Assembly: GCA_023394045.1 (NCBI GenBank)
Contig: JAEXBN010000049.1
Span: 1-15,842, forward strand
From: Bacillota bacterium
GTDB taxonomy: Bacteria; Bacillota; Clostridia; Tissierellales; Peptoniphilaceae
Length of the DNA stretch: 15,842 bases
Direction of reading: 5' to 3'
The position numbers and the translations under genes were made by a program. This document shows positions 7,926 to 15,172 of the stretch, in pieces. The notes under the pieces were generated by a model. It was not told the origin of the DNA, searched no databases, and worked only from the letters and a program-made list of their open reading frames with translations. How positions within the stretch are numbered: position 1 is the first letter of the stretch; the number at the start of each line of letters is the position of its first letter.

Positions 7926-10079
7926 GTGAAATTCCCGTTGTCTTCTCATCCCATGCCGATTCGGGTTCGTTTCCGCAACGAACCCGTTTTTGTCATGCCC
8001 CGCGCCCGTCGTTCCTTTTTTGTTTTTCTGGTCATGTTGCTCGGCGCTCTTGTTCTTTCGCCTGCGGCAACGCTCGATGCGGCACCGGTTCCGGCGTTTG
8101 ATGCGCCTGTGGAGGGCAACGTGACCGCGCTTGTTGAGGGAACCTATGAGTCCGTGGATCAGGAAGCAGTGCTCCGCGCCATCAATGCGTTGCGCGAAGA
8201 GGCGGCGGATGAGGGATTGGCGGCTTCCTATCGTGCGCTGACTTGGTCCGACGGACTGGAAGCCATCGCCAGAACGCGCGCCGCAGAAGCCGTGATCCTT
8301 CCCGATCACGTCCGGCCGCGCGGCGGACGCACTCCGTTTATGAGAGCTTTTGATGGAATGCGCAATACCGCTGAAAATCTCGCGTGGAATGAGCGCGGCT
8401 TACTGCGTGGCATTGAGCAGTTTGCCGCTGAAAAGCCCGCTTATGAGGCAGCGCTGGCCGCGAACGATTGGACGGAGAAGGCATCGGCGCCCTTTAGCCA
8501 TTACCGCGCCCTCATTGCCGACTCGCTCCGCACCGTCGGCGCAGCATCCTTCTATTCTCCTGAGACCGGCGTCTATCAGGTGACGGTCGTCTTCTCAACG
8601 GCGGAAGATTCCCATGTTGAACCGCTTCCCGCGCCGTCCGCGCCTGCGCCGGTGGAACTCAGCGCCTCCCGCCTCGCGGCGCTGCGTCTTTCGCTGAGCC
8701 GCGAGGCGGGAGGCGGAGTGGAAGAGGGATCCTTTCGTTCCAGGAGTTCCGAGGCTTCGACGGGAGCGTCGGTCGTTTCTGGAACCGCCTGGGCGCTTTC
8801 CGCAGAGGCATCCTTGCGCCGCGAGGACGTGTTTTCTGGAAAAACGGTTTTGATGGACGCGCCGATTGTCGCCGGCCTGCGCTGGTCCGTATCGCCCCAG
8901 GGCGCTGCCATCGTTCATTCGATGCCCGGCGGCGCTTCATCCGCAGCGTCCGTGTTCAGCACCCTGCGCGTCACCTTTCCGGTTCAGGGAACGCTGACTC
9001 TGGCGGCGGAGGCACCCTTCCGCACGGGAGGGGACGGGGACGGCGATGGCGAAGCATCATCCGGTGTATCCAGATCCGGTGTTCGGAGCACGCTCGCCGT
9101 GCGCGTCAGCGCCACCGGCGGATCGGATCCTTCATCGGAGGCGGGTGCAGGAGATGGAAAGGATTCTGGATCGGGAACCGGCGCGGCGGGTCCGGCGCTT
9201 CGGCGCGTCGCTGCACCGCGCCGCGAGGCAGTGGCGGCTCATGTGGCGCGAACCTGGTTTGCCGATGCGGAGACCATCCTGATCGTCAATCGCGAGGCCT
9301 ATGGCGATGCGATGAGCGCTGCCAATCTTTCCCGCGGATCCGCACCCATCCTCTACACAAATGCGGCGAGCCTTCCGGACGAAACCCGCTTGGCGATTCT
9401 GGATCTTCAGCCCCGCCAGATCATTATCGTGGGCGGTCCGAAGTCCATTTCGCCGGAGGTGGAGTCGGTGCTCCGGCGCCTCGTCTCATCCTCCGCCTCT
9501 GCCGCTCATTCTGCATCGATTCAGCGGATCAGCGGTGCCGACCGCTATGAGGTCAATGCGCAGACGCTCTCCGGCCGCCGCGGCGGATGGATTGCGGTGA
9601 GCGGGCAAGTCTTTTCGGATGCGCTCGTCGCGGCGCCCCTCGCCGTGCAGAACGATGCCGAGGTCGCCCTGATCCAGCCAGACCGTGTTCCGGTGGCGAT
9701 TGCCGAACCAATCCGCCGTTTGGGCGGTTCGGTCACCGTCGTGGGCGGTTCGGTCTCCGTTCAGCCCCAGACGCTTTCCCAGCTAGAGGATCTGTCCGGG
9801 TCGACGGTGCCGCGGATGGGCGGCGCCAATCGTTATACGCTCTCTGCCCGCATCGCCGCCTCATTCGATGCGCCTCAGGCGCTCCTTGCCAGTGGAGAAA
9901 TCTTCTCGGACGCGCTCGTTGCGGCGCCCCTGGCGCAGAAACTCCGCGCCCCCATTCTGTTGACTCCGGGGATCCGCTTGCCCGAACAGACGCTGTCGAC
10001 CGCGCGCACCTTCCGGAATCTTCTCATCATTGGCGGCCCGGCGACCATTTCGGAAGAGGCGCTCGCCGTTTTGAAATAG
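7926..10079 (+). CDS. Secreted CAP (SCP/PR-1) domain protein with three C-terminal CWB2 cell-wall-binding modules
   Basis: Exported surface protein of 717 residues, held non-covalently to the wall. After an unusually long N-terminus, a signal-like segment (RARRSFFVFL then LLGALVLSPAATLDA) lies at about residues 27-52. A CAP domain follows at about 75-225, with conserved His128 in DHVRPRG, Glu150 in AENLAW and His192 in SHYRALI. A low-complexity Ser/Ala/Gly-rich region with beta-like stretches covers about 235-430. Three CWB2-type repeats fill about 436-717, recognisable by NREAYGDAMSA, SGQVFSDALVAAPLA, SGEIFSDALVAAPLA and repeated IIVGGP or VVGGS segments; the opening of the first is diverged. 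In C. difficile CWB2 modules anchor proteins to a wall polymer; the CAP function in bacteria is unclear. It is paralogous in modules to the 12904 gene but in reverse domain order. GTG start with AGGAGG. Confidence 0.87.
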   Translation: MKFPLSSHPMPIRVRFRNEPVFVMPRARRSFFVFLVMLLGALVLSPAATLDAAPVPAFDAPVEGNVTALVEGTYESVDQEAVLRAINALREEAADEGLAASYRALTWSDGLEAIARTRAAEAVILPDHVRPRGGRTPFMRAFDGMRNTAENLAWNERGLLRGIEQFAAEKPAYEAALAANDWTEKASAPFSHYRALIADSLRTVGAASFYSPETGVYQVTVVFSTAEDSHVEPLPAPSAPAPVELSASRLAALRLSLSREAGGGVEEGSFRSRSSEASTGASVVSGTAWALSAEASLRREDVFSGKTVLMDAPIVAGLRWSVSPQGAAIVHSMPGGASSAASVFSTLRVTFPVQGTLTLAAEAPFRTGGDGDGDGEASSGVSRSGVRSTLAVRVSATGGSDPSSEAGAGDGKDSGSGTGAAGPALRRVAAPRREAVAAHVARTWFADAETILIVNREAYGDAMSAANLSRGSAPILYTNAASLPDETRLAILDLQPRQIIIVGGPKSISPEVESVLRRLVSSSASAAHSASIQRISGADRYEVNAQTLSGRRGGWIAVSGQVFSDALVAAPLAVQNDAEVALIQPDRVPVAIAEPIRRLGGSVTVVGGSVSVQPQTLSQLEDLSGSTVPRMGGANRYTLSARIAASFDAPQALLASGEIFSDALVAAPLAQKLRAPILLTPGIRLPEQTLSTARTFRNLLIIGGPATISEEALAVLK

Positions 10080-10116
10080 AAGTCGTTTTGAAATAGAAGT
10101 CGTGTTGAAATAAAAG
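10068..10116 (+). repeat. 17-bp tandem repeat spanning the stop codon of the CWB2 gene
   Basis: GTTTTGAAATAGAAGTC occurs at 10068-10084 and again exactly at 10085-10101, followed by a partial third copy, GTGTTGAAATAAAAG, at 10102-10116. Unit 1 contains the last codons and the TAG stop of the upstream gene. The later copies are therefore duplicated gene-end sequence in the 3' untranslated region, probably made by replication slippage. Confidence 0.85.
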
Positions 10117-10118
10117 GA

Positions 10119-10207
10119 CGGTGGAGCCGCCGGCTCATGGCACGCACGATCGTATGATCGCGTGAGATCAAGGGACCCCTCATTTCATTTCAAAATCAGC
10201 TCCACCG
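10119..10207 (-). terminator. Hairpin-rich convergent region, possible weak terminator for exonuclease III
   Basis: The convergent gap contains GAGCC-GCC-GGCTC (10124-10136) and a hairpin with arms GATC (10152-10155 region) around GTAT. A 9-bp inverted pair, CGGTGGAGC (10119-10127) and GCTCCACCG (10199-10207), brackets these and reaches into the exonuclease 3' end. On the minus strand, GAGCC-GGC-GGCTC is followed after eight bases by TTTTATTT, a poor but possible intrinsic terminator for the exonuclease transcript. On the plus strand there is no T-run. The structures are seen; termination is inferred. Confidence 0.35.
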
Positions 10208-10940
10208 GGCAATGATCGGATCCCATGATTTCCGCATGGATCTTGGCGTCCGCCAGCCGGCTCGTTAAGGATGCGGACACCAAGAAATAGTCGATGCGCC
10301 AGCCGATATTCCGCTCGCGGGCATGGGCGAAGTTGGACCACCACGTGTAGGCCTCCGTCTGGTCAGGATAAAAGTAGCGGAAGGTATCGACGAATCCGGC
10401 ATCGAGGAGCTCGCGGAACTTGGCGCGCTCTTCATCGGAGAAGCCGGCGTTTTTATGGTTGCTTTGAGGATTGGCCAAATCGATGTCGTTGTGGGCGACA
10501 TTCATATCGCCACAGACGATGACGGGCTTTGAGGCGTCCAGACGCTTGAGATAGGCGCGGAACGCGTCTTCCCATTCCTGGCGGTATTCGAGGCGCAGCA
10601 AACCGCGCTTGGAGTTCGGCGTGTAGACCGTGACCAGATAGAAATCGTCCAGCTCCATGGTGATGACGCGCCCCTCATGGTCATGCTCCTCCACGCCGAT
10701 CCCATAGGCGACCGACAGGGGCTCCGGTTTGGTCAAGATCGCCGTCCCCGAGTAGCCCTTCCGCTCCGCATAGTAATAGTAGGGAGTATAGCCCGGAACC
10801 TCCAGATCCAGTTGTCCTTCTGACAGCTTGATCTCCTGTAAACAGAGGATATCCGGATTCAAATCCAGCACCTTCTCCACAAACCCCTTTTTCACCTGCG
10901 AACGCAATCCGTTCACGTTCCATGACATTAATGAATCCAT
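10185..10940 (-). CDS. exoA: Exodeoxyribonuclease III (AP endonuclease family)
   Basis: DNA repair enzyme of the ExoIII/APE exonuclease-endonuclease-phosphatase fold that cuts at abasic sites and removes 3' blocking groups. The 251 residues, near full length for the family, show WNVNGLR with Asn8, LQEIK with metal-binding Glu36, YTPNS with Tyr106, GDMNVAHNDIDL with Asp145 and Asn147, WRIDYFLVS with Asp217, and the terminal GSDHCPV pair Asp242-His243. The start at 10940 is set by GGAAAGGAG on the minus strand just upstream; an in-frame ATG at 10988 has no ribosome site. The gene stands alone on the minus strand between surface protein genes, convergent with the first and divergent from the second, so it is probably monocistronic. 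The symbol exoA follows Bacillus usage (xthA in E. coli). Confidence 0.95.
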   Translation of the reverse strand: MDSLMSWNVNGLRSQVKKGFVEKVLDLNPDILCLQEIKLSEGQLDLEVPGYTPYYYYAERKGYSGTAILTKPEPLSVAYGIGVEEHDHEGRVITMELDDFYLVTVYTPNSKRGLLRLEYRQEWEDAFRAYLKRLDASKPVIVCGDMNVAHNDIDLANPQSNHKNAGFSDEERAKFRELLDAGFVDTFRYFYPDQTEAYTWWSNFAHARERNIGWRIDYFLVSASLTSRLADAKIHAEIMGSDHCPVELILK

Positions 10941-11247
10941 TCTCGCTCCTTTCCCGGAAAACCGTTCACTGCCGTCGCCCCGATCCATGTGGCGCGTATT
11001 AAAGCTTCATTTCATGATACCCGAAGATGCTCGAAATGCGCGTCGCCCCGCCATTCATTTTCCGCTTCGCGCTGAGTCGCCCGATCAGACGGAAGATGGA
11101 TGGGGCACGGATAAAAACGCATTGAAGAGAAGGGAAATCGATGAGGCAAAAAGATTGAAAAATCAACGCCTTCCTATCAAAAGGGACAATCCGCTCCTCC
11201 CTTCGTCATTATTTTGTAATATTTTCTACAAATTTTGCTCAAAACTG
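10941..11247. other. Divergent intergenic region upstream of the surface-protein promoter
   Basis: No credible gene is present here. An open frame across 10828-11343 on the plus strand is mostly antisense to the exonuclease gene and lacks a ribosome site. From about 11200 the DNA becomes AT-rich, with an inverted pair TTTGTA (11213-11218) and TACAAA (11227-11232) just upstream of the -35 box at 11248. This could act as an UP element or a regulator site. I found no clear minus-strand promoter for the exonuclease. Confidence 0.4.
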
Positions 11248-11276
11248 TTGACAGGGGTTGATCGGCTTGCTACAAT
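11248..11276 (+). promoter_or_regulatory. Near-consensus sigma-A promoter with extended -10
   Basis: TTGACA (11248-11253, perfect) and TACAAT (11271-11276, five of six) are separated by an ideal 17 bp, and TGC directly before the -10 box gives an extended -10. Transcription should start near 11283, leaving a leader of about 105 bases before the ATG at 11388. It is the best promoter in the window. Confidence 0.87.
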
Positions 11277-11291
11277 CTGGATGTACATCAA

Positions 11292-11334
11292 GAAGTTGCC
11301 GAGTGGTCGGAACTTCGATGGGTTCCACAACCAT
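11292..11334 (+). promoter_or_regulatory. Structured 5' leader with two stem-loops
   Basis: The first hairpin pairs GAAGTT (11292-11297) with AACTTC (11311-11316) and CCGA (11299-11302) with TCGG (11307-11310), with a single bulged G and a GTGG loop. The second lies at 11318-11334 with ATGG/CCAT and GTT/AAC pairing around CCAC. The first begins about ten bases from the predicted 5' end of the mRNA, where hairpins often protect transcripts. The CGGAGGAAAAG ribosome site downstream is left free. The structure does not match a riboswitch class I can name. Confidence 0.55.
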
Positions 11335-11387
11335 AATAGTTGATCGGTAAAACAGTGGACGAAACGAATTTTCTACGGAGGAAAAGT

Positions 11388-12716
11388 ATGAAAGCAAAAC
11401 GTATTGTTGCTCTGGCACTCGCTGGCGCGTTGGCTGCTGGTGCTGTTGTTGTTCCGGCTCAGGCTGCACTGCCGACGGCTCAGCAGATTTTCACAAGCGA
11501 AGAGTATGGAAAGCTGCTTGAGGCTCAGGCGAAGGCAGCAAAGGCAGCACAGAAAGCTCTTGAGGAAGCGACGAAAAATGTATCAGATACCGATAAAGCT
11601 CTTAAAGCAGCAAAAAAAGAGGAGAGCACAGCTAATGATGCAGTTCTGAAACAGGAGCAGGCGATTGAGGCGGCGAAGAAGGATGTCGCTGCGACACAGG
11701 AAGCATTGCTTGAGAAGAAAAATTCGGCAGATCAGAAGGAACTGGACTATGCAGTTCAGTTCGCAGTATGGGGCTTGAGCAATCCGTTCATGACGGCGGA
11801 GGAGTATGATAGCCACCTCGCGAGCGTAGAGCAGAAGTGGGCGCCGGTGAAGGAAAAAGCTGAAGCGGACCTTAAGGCGGCTGAAGCGGCTGCGAAGGAT
11901 TGGAACGAGGGCAGCGAAGAATATGTTGCTGCGCATACTGAATATGACAAGGCATTGAAAGAGTATAATGACGAAGTTAAGGCAGTAAACGATGCCAAGA
12001 AATACTTCGAAGACGAGTTGAAGCAGCTGCAGAAAGACATCCAGAAGCTGAACGATGACCTTGATACGGCGAACAAGACGGTAGAAGATGAGGAAGTGAA
12101 GCTTGAATCGGTGAAATATGATCAAGCTAAGAAACAGGAGGCAACCGCAGCGGCTCAGAAAGCATATGCTCAGGCGTTAGCGGATGCTCAGGCGGCAAAA
12201 GATGCAAACCATGCCGAAAAGCAGAAACTTGATGTTATAACCGGTCTGGGCAAGAAGCTGACGGATGCAGCAATTCAAGGTGTCACCAACCCGAAACTGG
12301 TGAAGCTGGCGAATGAGGATACGCTGCAATTCCTGCTGGGATACCTGGCTGAGGATGGACAGTACCTCAGCGCCGCAGCCCTCAAAGAGCTTGGTCTGAG
12401 CATCGACAAGTACCAGGATATCTTGGGCGACCAGACTGAGCTGGATGATCCGGATTCCGAGTCGGAAACTCCGGCAGAGCCCGAGAAGCCGACGAGCCCG
12501 GAACTCCCGGGTGAGGATCCGGGCAAAGAGCCGGGCGAGGAGAAGCCGACCGAGGGCAACAAAAAAGATGATTCGAAGGGTGATGTGAAAGTAAAGGGCG
12601 ACAAAAAGAAGCAAGACAAAGTTGCTCCGAAGACGGGCGACATCTCGGTGATCGCTTACGCGGGAAGCGCACTGGTTGCCGCTGGCGCATTCATCGCTTC
12701 GAAAAAACGCAAGTAA
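11388..12716 (+). CDS. Secreted coiled-coil surface protein with sortase-type C-terminus (APKTG)
   Basis: Exported protein of 442 residues predicted to be attached to the wall. A classical signal peptide, MKAKRIVALALAGA to PAQA, is likely cut after residue 26. Residues about 35-290 are Ala/Lys/Glu-rich with heptad-like patterns such as KAAQKALEEA and DLKAAEAAAKDW, indicating long coiled coils, interrupted near 125-145 by QFAVWGLSNPF. A compact segment (about 290-360) precedes a Pro/Glu/Lys-rich wall-spanning region. The end is APKTG (413-417), a hydrophobic helix and the basic tail SKKRK, a sortase signal with Ala in place of Leu of LPXTG. CGGAGGAAAAG precedes the ATG. Codons are visibly more AT-rich (many GCA, GCT) than in neighbouring genes, which together with the strong promoter suggests high expression or separate ancestry. 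A strong terminator follows, so it is monocistronic. The ligand or role is unknown. Confidence 0.85.
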   Translation: MKAKRIVALALAGALAAGAVVVPAQAALPTAQQIFTSEEYGKLLEAQAKAAKAAQKALEEATKNVSDTDKALKAAKKEESTANDAVLKQEQAIEAAKKDVAATQEALLEKKNSADQKELDYAVQFAVWGLSNPFMTAEEYDSHLASVEQKWAPVKEKAEADLKAAEAAAKDWNEGSEEYVAAHTEYDKALKEYNDEVKAVNDAKKYFEDELKQLQKDIQKLNDDLDTANKTVEDEEVKLESVKYDQAKKQEATAAAQKAYAQALADAQAAKDANHAEKQKLDVITGLGKKLTDAAIQGVTNPKLVKLANEDTLQFLLGYLAEDGQYLSAAALKELGLSIDKYQDILGDQTELDDPDSESETPAEPEKPTSPELPGEDPGKEPGEEKPTEGNKKDDSKGDVKVKGDKKKQDKVAPKTGDISVIAYAGSALVAAGAFIASKKRK

Positions 12717-12768
12717 TTTTGCGAAGACGATAGGAAACAGGAGATCCGTTTCATCGATTGAACCTGTA

Positions 12769-12805
12769 AAATAAGGGGGAAGGTCTTGGACCCTCCCCCT
12801 TATTT
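12769..12805 (+). terminator. Strong intrinsic terminator
   Basis: The arms AAATAAGGGGGA (12769-12780) and TCCCCCTTATTT (12794-12805) pair perfectly over 12 bp. An inner GGTC-TTG-GACC stem lies beyond one A-C mismatch. The A-rich left arm and T-rich right arm allow termination in either direction. It closes the coiled-coil protein transcript. Confidence 0.88.
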
Positions 12806-12815
12806 GCGCTATAAT
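12786..12815 (+). promoter_or_regulatory. Candidate promoter of the second CWB2 gene, overlapping the terminator
   Basis: A perfect -10 box, TATAAT, is at 12810-12815, five bases after the terminator. The only -35-like element, TTGGAC (12786-12791, spacer 18 bp), lies in the terminator loop and right arm and matches TTGACA poorly. Transcription would start near 12822, giving a leader of about 82 bases. The -10 box is convincing; the -35 is not. Confidence 0.5.
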
Positions 12816-12903
12816 GGTTACAAAACGGTATCAAAAAAGATGTCGAAACAGGGTTCGAGGGAAAAAGACCTCGACAGGGGAGGAAAAGAGAAAGGATGAA
12901 GGA

Positions 12904-14826
12904 ATGAGTAAAAAACCGTTCAAAGCGAAGGCGCTGATGCTGGGCGCTTTGGTGGCATCTCTGGTTTTTGCCGGAGCGCAGGGACAGCCGGCTCATGCCG
13001 CGGCGGATGGATTCACCGTGGAGCGTCTGTCCGGGCATAATCGTGAAGTGGTGGCGCAGAATGTCGCGGATCAATTTTTCAGCGGCGTGAAGACGGTCAT
13101 CGTCGTCAATCGCGATGCGTTTGCCGATGCGGTCAGCGCAACGAATATTTCGCAGGGAAAGTATCCCATTCTGTACACGAATGCGAAGGCGCTGCCTGAC
13201 GAGACGGCGGCCGCGCTGAAGAAGATCAAGCCGACGAAGATCTATGTCATGGGTGGTCCGAACTCCGTGAGTGAGAGCACCCTCAGCCAGATCAAATCGG
13301 CGGCGGGAACGCAGAATGCGGAGCGCGTGGGTGGAAAGAACCGTTATGAAGTGAGCGCGAATTCGGCGAAGATCGCTGGGGACAAGAAACAGTTGATCCT
13401 CACGACGGGTCAGGTCTATTCGGATGCGCTGGTGGCAGCGCCGGTCGCTAAACAGAAGAATGCGGTGGTTTTGCTGATCGGCAGCGATTTTTCTCCGGAG
13501 ATCAAAGCCTATCTCCAGAAATATGGAAAGGGTGATCAGGCGACCATCATCGGCGGAACGTACTATGTTCCGGCGGCCTACGAATCGACGCTGAACGCCC
13601 TGACCGGGACGAAAGCTTCCCGTATCAATGGAAAGAACCGCTACGAAGTCAGCGCTCAGGTTGCTTCGAATTATTTTGGAAAATCCGACACCGCTTTTAT
13701 CGCCAGCGGTGAAGTTTTCTCGGATGCGCTGGTGGCGAGTGCTCCGGCGCAGCAGAAAAATGCGCCCATCGTCCTGGTTCAAAGAACCAGCGCGGATCCG
13801 GCGGTCAAGAAGTACATCACCGGAAGCACCGTGTTGAAGAAAGCCTATATCATCGGCGGTCCGAACACCATCGCCGAGGGTCTCATCAGCGCGAAGATGG
13901 ATGGGGACATCAAAGAACAAGATATCGTCTTTTCTCAGGCGACGGGCGGAAAGCAAGTCGTCGACATCAGCACTCTGCCTGCGGGCGTGCAGAACGCGCT
14001 GAAGACGCTCAAAACGGATATGAGCACAAAAGGGGCACAAGAATTTGTCGCTGCGCTGAACGCGAAACGCCAGAAAGCCGGTGTCAGCCCGCTGAAGTAT
14101 GATCCGAACCTGAGCATTGAGGCCGCTTATCGCGCCTTGGTTGCCGCACAGACGGGCAACCTTCCGGTGGGTGGTCAGTACTGGGCCGGTGATGAATATT
14201 ACCGTGTGACCGGAATGTTTGTTGCGACATCGAATCTGATGGATGCGCTGAATGATGTGTACCTGGACACCGGAGGATCCAGCACGGTCACCGCCATTGG
14301 TCTGGCGCATTATTCCAATGTTTGGAGCTTCTATTTCGGCGGCGATCTGAAGGCGGCGACCTCAACCCAGGCCTATCGGGATATTCTCTCCGGATCGCAT
14401 CAGCCCTCCATGGCTTCAGAAGTTCTGAGCTTGCTGAATCAGGTACGTAAGAGCAACGGAGTGGGCGCCGTCGCCATTGATCCGGTGCTGCAGAAGTTGG
14501 CGGAAGCCCGTGCACAGGAAGCCACCGGCCTCATGACCCATGTGCGTCCGGACGGTCTCAAATACACCGCCGAGTTTAATGGAACAGGAATGTATTTGCA
14601 CATGGGTGAATCCCTTGCTTCCGTCGCCACCGCTCAAGAGTTTATCGATGGTCTGATGAACCATGGCCCGCATCGCGACACCGTCATCAACCCCGTCTAC
14701 ACCAAGGTCGGCATCGGCGCCTTCAAGGCCTCCGACGGACGCATGTACTGGGATGTTGTCTACGGCGATACCACTTCGCACTACAACCCGAACTTCCAGC
14801 TGAAAGACCTGTCCTCCCTGTATTGA
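12904..14826 (+). CDS. Secreted protein with three N-terminal CWB2 modules, a degenerate CAP-like domain and a CAP domain
   Basis: Exported surface protein of 640 residues. The signal peptide (MSKKPFKAKALMLGALVASL onward) is probably cut after AHA at residue 32. Three CWB2 modules follow at about 37-340, each with the repeated hallmarks: NRDAFADAVSA, GKNRYEVSA (twice), YSDALVAAP, FSDALVAS, VMGGP, IIGGT and IIGGP. A CAP-like region at about 376-480 opens normally (FVAALNAKRQKAGV) but lacks the HxRPDG and GxHR motifs. A complete CAP domain occupies about 504-630, with His546 in THVRPDG, Glu569 in HMGES and His590 in GPHRD. CWB2 modules probably bind a wall polymer and display the CAP domains; the CAP activity is not known. 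It shares modules with the 7926 gene in the opposite order. The start follows an AAGGA site, and its own promoter probably sits at 12810. No intrinsic terminator occurs until 15173. Confidence 0.9.
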   Translation: MSKKPFKAKALMLGALVASLVFAGAQGQPAHAAADGFTVERLSGHNREVVAQNVADQFFSGVKTVIVVNRDAFADAVSATNISQGKYPILYTNAKALPDETAAALKKIKPTKIYVMGGPNSVSESTLSQIKSAAGTQNAERVGGKNRYEVSANSAKIAGDKKQLILTTGQVYSDALVAAPVAKQKNAVVLLIGSDFSPEIKAYLQKYGKGDQATIIGGTYYVPAAYESTLNALTGTKASRINGKNRYEVSAQVASNYFGKSDTAFIASGEVFSDALVASAPAQQKNAPIVLVQRTSADPAVKKYITGSTVLKKAYIIGGPNTIAEGLISAKMDGDIKEQDIVFSQATGGKQVVDISTLPAGVQNALKTLKTDMSTKGAQEFVAALNAKRQKAGVSPLKYDPNLSIEAAYRALVAAQTGNLPVGGQYWAGDEYYRVTGMFVATSNLMDALNDVYLDTGGSSTVTAIGLAHYSNVWSFYFGGDLKAATSTQAYRDILSGSHQPSMASEVLSLLNQVRKSNGVGAVAIDPVLQKLAEARAQEATGLMTHVRPDGLKYTAEFNGTGMYLHMGESLASVATAQEFIDGLMNHGPHRDTVINPVYTKVGIGAFKASDGRMYWDVVYGDTTSHYNPNFQLKDLSSLY

Positions 14827-14833
14827 TTTCGAT

Positions 14834-14993
14834 AGCAATATCGCTTCCGACGGGGATGTTGCTTCCGATGAGCGATATCGCTTCCGACGGTGATGTTGCG
14901 CCCGATGAGCGATATCGCTTCCGACGGTGATATGCCTTCCGAAGGTGATGCTGCTTCCGACGAGCGACATTGCTTCCAACAGTGATATGGCTT
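14834..14993. repeat. 18/19-bp tandem repeat array with recurring 12-bp palindromes
   Basis: GCTTCC-type starts occur at 14843, 14861, 14880, 14898, 14917, 14934, 14953, 14972 and 14990, alternating 18 and 19 bp (once 17). Pairs make a 37-bp composite, clearest in the first half. The perfect palindrome AGCGATATCGCT lies at 14871-14882 and 14908-14919, with a one-mismatch copy at 14834-14845 and a weaker one at 14963-14974. The 37-bp period breaks the reading frame and all plus frames contain stops, so the array is non-coding. It starts right after the stop codon of the CWB2/CAP gene. Confidence 0.8.
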
Positions 14994-15036
14994 CCGCCAG
15001 CGATCCGCGCGGCTTCCGCACGCGGATCGCTGGCGG
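14994..15036. repeat. 16-bp perfect inverted repeat (strong hairpin)
   Basis: CCGCCAGCGATCCGCG (14994-15009) and CGCGGATCGCTGGCGG (15021-15036) pair without mismatch around an 11-base loop that itself contains GCTTCC. The last unit of the preceding repeat array forms the left arm. No T-run follows, so this is not a standard terminator; it could stabilise the 3' end of the upstream mRNA. From 15037 to 15172 I see only short GGCGCT-based repeats and no credible gene. Confidence 0.8.
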
Positions 15037-15172
15037 TGCTTGCCGTATTGCTGTTGGCGCTCAGCGAATCGCTATCGGCGCTTAGCATGTCGCGCCTTGG
15101 CGCTATCTCATGCGACGGGGATGATGTAGAGGGAAGACTAGGAAGATCAGAAAGAACAAGAAGAACCACGCG

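Noticed and set aside
11294..11330. tRNA-like words (GCCGAGTGGT, GGTTC) upstream of the coiled-coil gene
   Set aside because: No acceptor stem or anticodon arm can be formed; the bases are better explained by two simple hairpins in the mRNA leader.
10828..11343. 171-codon open frame on the plus strand
   Set aside because: It overlaps the 5' end of exonuclease III in antisense, runs across the surface-protein promoter, and has no family resemblance.
12751..14310. 519-codon open frame on the minus strand
   Set aside because: It lies antisense to the clearly coding CWB2/CAP gene, is rich in Arg/Leu as expected of a reverse shadow in GC-rich DNA, and has no ribosome site or domain.
14994..15036. 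Intrinsic terminator at the 16-bp inverted repeat
   Set aside because: The stem is strong but is not followed by a T-run on either strand; the T7 tract comes only with the next hairpin at 15173-15249.
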